Source: Chloroflexi bacterium UBA6265 (GTDB taxonomy: Bacteria; Chloroflexota; Chloroflexia; Thermomicrobiales; UBA6265). Taken from it: a DNA stretch of 8,439 bases. Each line of letters begins with the position of its first letter. Positions within the stretch are counted from its first letter, which is position 1. Below the pieces are notes generated by a model. The model was not told where the DNA came from and made no database searches. It saw only the letters and a list, made by a program, of their open reading frames with translations. Where the stretch lies: assembly GCA_002440805.1 (NCBI GenBank), contig DJVD01000010.1:1-8439 (forward strand), read 5' to 3'. Of this stretch, positions 1 to 5,370 are shown in pieces. Position numbers and translations under genes: made by a program.

Positions 1-514
1 GCTCGTTGATGATGCGCAGCACCTCGAGGCCGGCGATGCGGCCAGCATCCTTGGTGGCGTCGCGCTGGGCGTTATCGAAGTACGCCGGCACCGTGATGAC
101 GGCCTTATCCACGGTTTCACCGAGATAGGCTTCAGCATCGGCCTTCATTTTCTGCAGGATCATCGCGCTGATTTCCTGCGGGCTGTACCACTTGTCGCCC
201 ATCTTCACCTGCACATCGCCATTCGAGGCGGCCTGCAGGGCATAGGGTACGAGTTCCTTATCCTTGTTGATGGCCGGATCGTTATATTTCCGACCAACGA
301 ATCGCTTCACCGAGAAGATGGTGTTGTCCGGGTTGGTCACCGCCTGGCGGCGGGCGAACCGGCCCACGAGGCGCTCGCCAGCGTTGGTGAGCGCCACCAC
401 CGATGGGGTGAGTCGCTCACCTTCGGCGTTAGGGATGACTACTGGCTCGCCACCTTCGATCGTTGCCATGACAGAGTTGGTTGTTCCGAGGTCAATTCCG
501 ATTGTTCGTCCCAT
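1..514 (-). CDS. dnaK: Chaperone DnaK (Hsp70), N-terminal part, cut by the window edge
   Basis: Hsp70 chaperone that binds exposed hydrophobic segments of client proteins in the cytoplasm, in an ATP cycle run with DnaJ and GrpE. The first 171 codons are present and the rest lies beyond position 1. Translation of the minus strand gives the phosphate-1 loop [10 protein letters not shown] (residues 5-14), the Lys70 region SVKRFVGR, and [17 protein letters not shown] (138-154). The visible part ends at RIINE, whose Glu171 matches the conserved catalytic-site glutamate of the family. The start is set by a strong ribosome binding site, AAGGAGA at 524-530, nine bases before the ATG. It is the third gene of the hrcA-grpE-dnaK operon, 69 bases after grpE, and should be heat-induced through the CIRCE element upstream of hrcA. 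Identity is essentially certain from motifs and context. Confidence 0.97.
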   Translation of the reverse strand, partial: MGRTIGIDLGTTNSVMATIEGGEPVVIPNAEGERLTPSVVALTNAGERLVGRFARRQAVTNPDNTIFSVKRFVGRKYNDPAINKDKELVPYALQAASNGDVQVKMGDKWYSPQEISAMILQKMKADAEAYLGETVDKAVITVPAYFDNAQRDATKDAGRIAGLEVLRIINE

Positions 515-537
515 TGTTGTTGTTCTCCTTAAGTGCG

Positions 538-553
538 AGTGGCAGCTGCCACT
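538..553. repeat. 16-bp perfect palindrome in the grpE-dnaK gap
   Basis: The 69-base gap between grpE and dnaK contains the uninterrupted palindrome AGTGGCAGCTGCCACT. It ends 7 bases before the dnaK ribosome binding site. In mRNA it could fold into a hairpin of about six pairs with a four-base loop. It is not a terminator, because no U-run follows. A role in mRNA processing or in tuning dnaK translation relative to grpE is possible but not shown. Confidence 0.5.
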
Positions 554-583
554 ATGCCTGTCAGTTTGTTGTTATCTACTTAA

Positions 584-1150
584 CTACGCTTCGAATTCTC
601 TGGGGGCATCGCCGGTTTTCACCATCGCGGGCCGCAGCAGGCTATCGCCAAGCTTGTACCCCTGCTGATACACCTCAACCACATATTCACCATCCGTACC
701 GGGTTCTACCGAAACCGCTTCGTGAATGGCCGGATCGAACGGGGCGCCAACGCCATCGACATGCTTGACGCCGGCATTTTCGAGCAACTGATGGAACTTG
801 GCCTGGATCATCTGAATACCCTTGAACCAGTTGTCATCGTGTTCATTTTCCGGAACGTTTGCCATCGCCCTGTCCCAATCATCAATCACGGGCAGGAACT
901 TGCCGATGGTGCTAGCGGTAAACATTTCTCCCAAACGGAGCCGTTCAGCATCAGTTCGTTTGCGGAAATTGATGAACTCTGCCCGGCTGCGCTGAAGCTG
1001 ATCCAAATACTCGTCACGTTGCGCGATGAGCTTTTCGATAATCGCTTCGGCATCATCCTCCGACTCTTCGACATCGTCGTCGAACTCATCATTTTCCTCG
1101 AGATCGTCCTCCAGGAATTCGTCGTCGTTTCTCAGTTCATCTTTCGCCAT
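584..1150 (-). CDS. grpE: GrpE, nucleotide exchange factor for DnaK
   Basis: GrpE releases ADP from DnaK so that the chaperone can rebind ATP and let go of its client. It acts as a cytoplasmic dimer. The 188-residue product is of normal length. Residues 9-35 form a very acidic, probably disordered tail. Residues 36-75 are the start of the long dimer helix, with the conserved LQRSRAEFINFRKR segment. FLPVIDDWDRAM (85-96) follows, and the C-terminal beta domain has PFDPAIHEAV (137-146) and the signature QQGYKLGDSLLRPAMV (162-177). The ATG is preceded at good spacing by GGAGA (1157-1161). It is the middle gene of the operon, 54 bases after hrcA and 69 before dnaK. The final signature reads RPAMVKTG where many relatives have RPARVVV, a mild deviation. 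Confidence 0.96.
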   Translation of the reverse strand: MAKDELRNDDEFLEDDLEENDEFDDDVEESEDDAEAIIEKLIAQRDEYLDQLQRSRAEFINFRKRTDAERLRLGEMFTASTIGKFLPVIDDWDRAMANVPENEHDDNWFKGIQMIQAKFHQLLENAGVKHVDGVGAPFDPAIHEAVSVEPGTDGEYVVEVYQQGYKLGDSLLRPAMVKTGDAPREFEA

Positions 1151-1204
1151 GCATATTCTCCAACGTCATCGGACTTCCGCCCGACATGCTCAAAACAACG
1201 TAGA

Positions 1205-2251
1205 TCAGGCCGAATAGAGATCAGCCATCAGATCGCTCATTAACCGCGCCATATAGCGCACCGAAGGGATGCTGTGCCAATAGCGCATGCGGGTGGGACC
1301 CAGTACGCCGACGAGGCCAGTTACCTGACCATCGACGCCGTAGGTCGCAATGACGATGCCAAAGTTGCGTAGCGCCTGGGCGGGGTTCTCCTCGCCAATG
1401 AATACCTGCACATCATTATCCGGGGCCAACTGCGGGAGTAACTGGCCAAGAAATCCGGAACCATGCAAAAGCTCCATCACAATCTGGCCCTCGCTCCCGC
1501 TGAACTCCGGTTGCCGCAACATCTTGTCGATGCCGGAATGGCGCACGGGCGTGTCTTGCACCGAATCCATCGTGCGCAAGCCGGTGGCGATGTGCTCCAG
1601 CACAAACTGCACAATGCCCTGGGATGCAGCGACAAACGGCTCAATTTCCACACTGCTGAGTCCACGCAATGCGGCTATCTGCTGATCAGCCAGACTGCTG
1701 AGCAGCGGCTGATCCGCTTCTTCTGGCAGGTGCAACATCATCTGTCGCACGGCACTCTCCTGCGTGACCAGGATCAGCAACGCCAAACGCGGCTGCAGGG
1801 AGATGAGCTCGAAGTGTCGCAATCGGGCAACGTGGGTTTTCGGCGCCGTCACGATGCTGGCCATACCCGATGTGCTGCTGAGAACACTGGCGGCAAATTC
1901 CACCATGCTATCGAGCTGGCCTTCCACCTGGCGGAACTGGTGCCGAATCATCACCTGGTCGGCGCGGGCCAGGGTTCGATTTGGCATCAGGTTGTGCACG
2001 TAATACCGGTACCCCTGATCGGTCGGGATGCGGCCGCCAGACGTATGCTGCTGCGCGACAAAGCCCATATGCTCCAACGCCACCATTTCATTGCGGATAG
2101 TCGCACTGGAAATGGGCGTGTCGAAGCGGGCCACCAGCGTGTTCGATCCCACCGGCTTTCCGGAATCCACATATTCACGCACCAACAGCTGCAGAAGCTT
2201 CTTGCGACGCTCTGTCATCTCTGCTGGATTGTGCTGTGTCCGTAGGTCCAT
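1205..2251 (-). CDS. hrcA: HrcA, heat-inducible transcription repressor
   Basis: HrcA binds CIRCE operators and represses class I heat-shock genes. GroEL-type chaperones are known to keep it active, so repression lifts when chaperones are titrated by unfolded protein. The N-terminal winged helix is visible: RRKKLLQLLVREYVDSGKPV (residues 16-35 from this start), then SSATIRNEM (48-56) and the wing and linker SGGRIPTDQGYRYYV (71-85). The GAF-like dimer core and C-terminal region follow, ending MARLMSDLMADLYSA. The start is uncertain. I chose the ATG at 2251 (348 residues), which lies after the CIRCE element. The ATG at 2218 (MTERRKK, 337 residues) aligns better with typical family N-termini. 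Neither has a strong ribosome binding site. Starts further upstream fall inside CIRCE and are unlikely. First gene of the operon and autoregulated. Confidence 0.95.
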   Translation of the reverse strand: MDLRTQHNPAEMTERRKKLLQLLVREYVDSGKPVGSNTLVARFDTPISSATIRNEMVALEHMGFVAQQHTSGGRIPTDQGYRYYVHNLMPNRTLARADQVMIRHQFRQVEGQLDSMVEFAASVLSSTSGMASIVTAPKTHVARLRHFELISLQPRLALLILVTQESAVRQMMLHLPEEADQPLLSSLADQQIAALRGLSSVEIEPFVAASQGIVQFVLEHIATGLRTMDSVQDTPVRHSGIDKMLRQPEFSGSEGQIVMELLHGSGFLGQLLPQLAPDNDVQVFIGEENPAQALRNFGIVIATYGVDGQVTGLVGVLGPTRMRYWHSIPSVRYMARLMSDLMADLYSA

Positions 2252-2271
2252 GGCACCGTCCCGTCTCAACA

Positions 2272-2298
2272 TTAGCACTCGTTCTACCAGAGTGCTAA
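2272..2298. promoter_or_regulatory. CIRCE operator, binding site of HrcA
   Basis: The inverted repeat TTAGCACTC-N9-GAGTGCTAA is present without a mismatch, identical to the known CIRCE consensus including the 9-base spacer. It lies at the predicted transcription start of the hrcA-grpE-dnaK operon, where bound HrcA would block RNA polymerase. No second copy was seen in the window. Confidence 0.97.
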
Positions 2299-2306
2299 CC
2301 GAATGG

Positions 2307-2336
2307 ATGGTACAAGGTTGATACGGACCTTGTCAA
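2307..2336 (-). promoter_or_regulatory. Sigma-70-type promoter of the hrcA operon
   Basis: On the minus strand a perfect -35 box TTGACA (2331-2336) is followed after 18 bases by TACCAT (2307-2312, four of six matches to the -10 consensus). The predicted start, near 2300, falls at the edge of CIRCE, the expected geometry for HrcA control. The -35 box sits two bases beyond the stop codon of the upstream gene, and no terminator lies between them, so read-through from that gene is also possible. Confidence 0.75.
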
Positions 2337-2338
2337 GG

Positions 2339-3019
2339 TTACGAACCCTTGCGGAAGAGCTTGTTGAAGAGTCCGGTCTTTTCATCTTCCAGCGCGGCGT
2401 CGATGCGGGCGCGAAGCTGCTGATCCATTTTCTTGCGATTGGGGGTCTCGATCACCGCCGTACCAGGTTGGATCACGTTGATTGCCTCAATGATGCCGAG
2501 GCCGGCAGACTTTGCCGCATCGGCCACCATTCGCATTGTCGCCAGCAGCGGATACGGGTCAGCTTCGGATTCATGGATGCGTTTGGCCCAAAGTTCCAGG
2601 CGGATATCAATTAGCTCATCGAACTTTGCGATCAGGTGGGGCGGAATCCACGCACCAGCCATGATCCCACCCTGCAGATCGAGCCGGATGGGCATGCTGT
2701 GCACAAATAGCGGGTGGACATCGTTATCAACAAATACGCGTGCCGGTGGCCGCATCAGCATGCCGAGGCCGCGATCAATCATTGCCTCCCACGGTGTCAG
2801 CCCCAGTCCTTCGTAATGGAAGATCGGCAGTTCGTCGGCCATAGCCAGCGCCAGCCCGGAACTCACACGATTGGCGGATAACTCACTCAACGGCTGCCTG
2901 ACCAGATCCTTCAGTTCGTCGTCCCACCACGACCACTCGGGTGCGACTTCTCCTCGCAGGGCGCGAACATAGCGCGTCGCGATTTCCGGCGAATAGAGAT
3001 GCATGGTAATGAGCTGCAT
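2339..3019 (-). CDS. Hypothetical protein, 226 residues, family not recognised
   Basis: I do not recognise the family. The predicted product is soluble, with no signal peptide or membrane segment. Visible traits are a Trp-rich acidic stretch PEWSWWDDEL (residues 27-36), a central region with MLMRPPARVFVDNDVHPLFV (87-106) followed by several Gly and Pro, and a charged C-terminus (195-226) that is probably helical and ends LFNKLFRKGS. The ATG at 3019 is chosen because it has the ribosome binding site GAAAGGAC (3025-3032). A longer frame from 3109 would run into the divergent gene and has Cys-rich, unlikely N-terminal sequence. It lies upstream of and codirectional with hrcA, ending just before the hrcA promoter, so it could feed transcription into the heat-shock operon. 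A stress role is only a guess from position. Confidence 0.8.
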   Translation of the reverse strand: MQLITMHLYSPEIATRYVRALRGEVAPEWSWWDDELKDLVRQPLSELSANRVSSGLALAMADELPIFHYEGLGLTPWEAMIDRGLGMLMRPPARVFVDNDVHPLFVHSMPIRLDLQGGIMAGAWIPPHLIAKFDELIDIRLELWAKRIHESEADPYPLLATMRMVADAAKSAGLGIIEAINVIQPGTAVIETPNRKKMDQQLRARIDAALEDEKTGLFNKLFRKGS

Positions 3020-3045
3020 GACGAGTCCTTTCGTGGTGTGCTGTA

Positions 3046-3051
3046 AGTATC
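3046..3051 (-). promoter_or_regulatory. Possible -10 box of the 226-residue protein gene
   Basis: GATACT on the minus strand resembles the -10 consensus and would give a leader of about 20 bases, enough for the GAAAGGAC ribosome binding site. No good -35 box is visible at standard distance, so support is weak. Confidence 0.35.
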
Positions 3052-3060
3052 GTGCCACGA
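3050..3060. promoter_or_regulatory. Short inverted repeat in a divergent promoter region
   Basis: TCGTG-C-CACGA is symmetrical and sits in the 69-base gap between two divergent genes. It overlaps the predicted promoter elements on both strands, so it could be an operator controlling both. It is short and might be chance. Confidence 0.3.
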
Positions 3061-3081
3061 GATGTGCTTGTACGTCATACT
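3052..3081 (+). promoter_or_regulatory. Promoter of the methyltransferase-like gene, probably leaderless
   Basis: GTGCCA (3052-3057) and CATACT (3076-3081) with an 18-base spacer resemble -35 and -10 boxes. The predicted start would fall at or within a base or two of the ATG at 3089, and no ribosome binding site precedes that ATG. This fits a leaderless mRNA, but both boxes are imperfect. Confidence 0.45.
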
Positions 3082-3088
3082 GGCACCC

Positions 3089-3718
3089 ATGAAAACACTG
3101 ATAGCACATCTCGAACTCTCGCCGAATCTCCAGGGCCGCACCCGCGAGCGATGCCCGAATGTGGTGTGGATGGTCGATGGCGAAGAGGTGGCAGCCATTC
3201 GCACCGATGTTGAACGGCCCACCCTACCTTTGGCCGATGGCGACGTTCATCTGATCGAGATCCAGGATGATGCCCTTAGCCGGGTGATGGATGAAGCCGC
3301 CTGGCTGGCAGAATGCCAGCGTGTGCTGGCAGTCGATGGCGAAATCCGCTTCACCCTCCCCGCCTCTGGCCCGCTGGCATGGCTGGATACGATGAATATG
3401 TATCGCTATGCCGTCGATATCGGCAAACGTGGCGATCAACCCGATGCTGCGTTGCCCACCGGCTGGAATCGGCATTACTCGCTCGAGGATATCTCACTCC
3501 TGCTGCACGATGCCGGGTTCGATGCCATGCACCTGCATTCCGCCAACTACGCTGCGAACGAGGTTCTCCTGTTTATGAGACTGGTTTGGAGAAACTGGAT
3601 CGGCGGGGATCGCAAGGCAGAATCAGAGGTGTTCCCCGGTTATGGCCGAAGGGTGTTCGGCACGCACCGTTCGCCGATCCGCACAACCTGGAACGTCTCT
3701 GCCCGCAACCGAGGTTAA
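3089..3718 (+). CDS. Methyltransferase-like protein lacking the SAM-binding motif
   Basis: The 209-residue product resembles the second half of class I SAM-dependent methyltransferases of the type-11-like group. DVERPTLPLADGDVHLIEI (40-58) matches the usual acidic-loop and strand-4 region. WLAECQRVLAVDGEIRFTLP (72-91) matches the common E-x-x-R-V-L-x-x-x-G-x-(L/I) strand-5 signature. TGWNRHYSLEDISLLLHDAGF (124-144) matches the helix before strand 6. The N-terminus LELSPNLQGR (8-17) lies where relatives have a glycine-rich SAM-binding motif I, and that motif is not recognisable. It may therefore be a degenerate or catalytically inactive relative. The start at 3089 is chosen over 3062 because a leaderless start fits the promoter and the extra residues look spurious. 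The C-terminus (180-209) is basic. Function and substrate are unknown. Confidence 0.72.
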   Translation: MKTLIAHLELSPNLQGRTRERCPNVVWMVDGEEVAAIRTDVERPTLPLADGDVHLIEIQDDALSRVMDEAAWLAECQRVLAVDGEIRFTLPASGPLAWLDTMNMYRYAVDIGKRGDQPDAALPTGWNRHYSLEDISLLLHDAGFDAMHLHSANYAANEVLLFMRLVWRNWIGGDRKAESEVFPGYGRRVFGTHRSPIRTTWNVSARNRG

Positions 3719-3722
3719 TCCA

Positions 3723-3763
3723 AAGAGGGTGGCCACCCCAGGCGACCACCCTCTTCAGATTTT
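3723..3763. terminator. Hairpin terminator between convergent genes
   Basis: AAGAGGGTGG (3723-3732) pairs perfectly with CCACCCTCTT (3746-3755) around a 13-base loop. It begins 5 bases after the stop codon of the plus-strand gene and 15 bases beyond the end of the minus-strand aldolase gene. TTTT at 3760-3763 follows on the plus strand, and a short TTT directly follows the stem on the minus strand. It probably ends both transcripts, more clearly the plus one. Confidence 0.7.
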
Positions 3764-3769
3764 GCGTGA

Positions 3770-5182
3770 CTATACTGCGGCCAGTGCCTCGGTGAGCGAC
3801 TGCGGAGCCGGGACCTTTACATCGATCGGCTTGACGTACTTCTCGACCAGGTCGCCCTTGCCAGCAACACCAAGCTCATTCATCACCAACTCGAATCGTG
3901 GTTGCAATTCGGCGTAGATGGCATGCTTGGTTTCCTCGGGCAGACTCCACATTTCCTTCTTGAATGGGCCGAAGCCGCTCTTGCGCGTTTTGTAATAGAA
4001 CTGCGCATCGCTCATGCCATCCTTGCGCTCGGCGGCGTGTGCCTCGGCGAGATGCCTGTAGATGGCCTGCTTGAGATCGGCCGGGAAGTGATCACTATCG
4101 TAGTAGGCATTCTGGTAGGCGGTGGCAAGGTGCACTTCCACCGCATCAACCTCGGCAAACTTGCCGAAGGCCGTTTCCGGCAGGGTGCTGGCACCGTGCT
4201 GTACCGACCCGCCCATACCGAGCTTCTTTGCGGCCGCACTGAGTTTGCCGAGTGTTTCAAAGTCGACTGCTACCTCGGCGATGCTGCCATCGGGGAGCAC
4301 GACGCCACCATGGCTGGTACCGGTTTGCACGCTAATCTTGCTCACCGGCGCGAGATTGTCCCCGAGCCTGGCCAACTCTTCCTCATATCCTTCGTAGAAG
4401 GCCTCAAGGTCGTCGACCGTGCTGTTGGTGTTGCCGATTTCCCCGATTTCGGCACCAACTGAGATCACAAAGCCTTCGGGCTGATGTTCACGAATGGCGG
4501 CGGTGAGTTCGGCGGTATGTTTGCTATTCAGTGCCTGCTGCTCTTTCAGCGTCGGCCTGGAGAGATCGACCAACGTGCTGCAATCGATATCGATGTTGCC
4601 ATAACCGGCAGCCAGTGCCTTGATGGCGTGCTGGCGCACGGCTTCGATTTCGGCAGCGGGGTCCGCCTGGTATTTGGCACGGTTAGCCTGGTAGTGATCG
4701 CCCTGCACCATCACCGGGCCTACGTATCCCGCCTTCACGGCCGCCGCAAAGATGCTGGTGGCGTACTCGGCCGGCGTCTGGTTGGTATAGCCGTTCTCTG
4801 AACGAGCAAGTTCGAACAACACCTGCCTGGTGCCGGTGGCAATTGCCGCCTTGAAAATAGTGCCGGCAAATTCAACGACATCGCCACGTACGTTGATCGC
4901 AGGCGTAGTGATGTTGTGATACTCGCCGCGAGCCGACGCCATGTACAGCTCCTGGATGGAAGCCGGATAGGCACCCATGGCAAATGCAATACGACGCACC
5001 AGCCAGCGTGCGGCTTCCTGCGGCTCGCCCTCGCCGAAGGTGCTGGTCCAGGCGAGTTGTTCGATCAGGTCGGAACGCACGGCATCAGCATCGAGGATTT
5101 CAACCTCGTCGCCCCGCACGCGCACGACATTGTTCAGGGCCTCCACCAGGGATTGCATGGATTCGTGAATTATTCGAGACAT
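3770..5182 (-). CDS. Class II (metal-dependent) aldolase, fructose-bisphosphate aldolase superfamily, long form
   Basis: Likely catalyses reversible aldol cleavage of a ketose bisphosphate (fructose 1,6-bisphosphate or a relative) with a divalent metal. The barrel starts near residue 90. QGDHYQ (160-165) gives the Asp-His pair that provides the catalytic Asp and a metal ligand in the family. AEIGEIG (244-250), VQTGTSHGG (285-293, compare GTAHG) and VQHGAST (327-333, compare HGGSG) follow, placing His163, His291 and His329 as probable metal ligands. VEVHLATAYQNAYYD (349-363) matches the final phosphate-binding strand. At 470 residues it is much longer than the usual 280-360. About 85 extra residues precede the barrel and about 90 follow it. 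The ATG at 5182 has AAGG at 5194-5197, with long spacing; Met9 has none. It stands alone between two terminators. Fructose- versus tagatose- or sugar-acid aldolase cannot be decided. Confidence 0.85.
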   Translation of the reverse strand: MSRIIHESMQSLVEALNNVVRVRGDEVEILDADAVRSDLIEQLAWTSTFGEGEPQEAARWLVRRIAFAMGAYPASIQELYMASARGEYHNITTPAINVRGDVVEFAGTIFKAAIATGTRQVLFELARSENGYTNQTPAEYATSIFAAAVKAGYVGPVMVQGDHYQANRAKYQADPAAEIEAVRQHAIKALAAGYGNIDIDCSTLVDLSRPTLKEQQALNSKHTAELTAAIREHQPEGFVISVGAEIGEIGNTNSTVDDLEAFYEGYEEELARLGDNLAPVSKISVQTGTSHGGVVLPDGSIAEVAVDFETLGKLSAAAKKLGMGGSVQHGASTLPETAFGKFAEVDAVEVHLATAYQNAYYDSDHFPADLKQAIYRHLAEAHAAERKDGMSDAQFYYKTRKSGFGPFKKEMWSLPEETKHAIYAELQPRFELVMNELGVAGKGDLVEKYVKPIDVKVPAPQSLTEALAAV

Positions 5183-5201
5183 GGGGAAACGGACCTTTCT
5201 G

Positions 5202-5217
5202 CAGGCTTCCTCGCCTG
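5202..5217 (-). promoter_or_regulatory. Small leader hairpin upstream of the aldolase gene
   Basis: CAGGC and GCCTG flank a six-base loop just upstream of the aldolase ribosome binding site. On the minus strand the loop reads GAGGAA, itself purine-rich. It may influence translation, but a five-pair stem is weak evidence. Confidence 0.25.
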
Positions 5218-5239
5218 ATACACACTGCGGTGTCGAGCC

Positions 5240-5263
5240 TTTGCGAGCCCGTTTCGCCGCAAA
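5240..5263. promoter_or_regulatory. Inverted repeat upstream of the aldolase gene, possible operator
   Basis: TTTGCG-N12-CGCAAA lies 58-81 bases upstream of the aldolase start. Its symmetry and spacing suit a dimeric regulator in the promoter region. I could not identify convincing -10 and -35 boxes here, so the promoter itself is not placed. The rest of the 188-base gap (5183-5370) holds only the terminator of the neighbouring gene and a small leader hairpin. Confidence 0.35.
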
Positions 5264-5312
5264 TTCCTTACCCGCCTATGGTACCCCACCCCCATAACAG
5301 AAACGTGTCAGG

Positions 5313-5353
5313 AAAACGGCACATGCCCCGGATGCCGAAACATCCGGGGCATG
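5313..5353 (-). terminator. Intrinsic terminator of the multi-cupredoxin lipoprotein gene
   Basis: CATGCCCCGGATG (5322-5334) and CATCCGGGGCATG (5341-5353) form a perfect 13-pair GC-rich stem with a six-base loop. It starts 17 bases after the lipoprotein stop codon. On the minus strand TGCCG and then TTTT (5313-5316) follow the stem. This is the strongest hairpin in the window. Confidence 0.85.
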
Positions 5354-5370
5354 ACACCAGCCACAGGTCT

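Noticed and set aside
264..668. Plus-strand open frame opposite dnaK
   Set aside because: It covers the dnaK start, its ribosome binding site and the end of grpE, all clearly coding on the minus strand.
1463..2245. 260-residue plus-strand open frame opposite hrcA
   Set aside because: hrcA has clear family motifs on the minus strand; the plus frame has unlikely composition (many His and Gln) and no ribosome binding site.
2252..2278. Upstream GTG (2278) or ATG (2272) starts for hrcA
   Set aside because: Both lie in or overlap CIRCE at the predicted transcription start, leave no room for a ribosome binding site, and add residues not typical of the family.
3020..3109. Extended N-terminus for the 226-residue protein
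   Set aside because: The extra 30 residues cover the divergent promoter region and overlap the opposite gene; the ATG at 3019 has its own good ribosome binding site.
3902..4462. 186-residue plus-strand open frame opposite the aldolase gene
   Set aside because: It is a shadow of the aldolase coding region, whose conserved motifs are unambiguous.
5313..5353. Strong hairpin as a mobile-element end or attachment site
   Set aside because: Its place right after a stop codon, followed by a T-run on the coding strand, is fully explained by an intrinsic terminator; no transposase or target duplication is seen.
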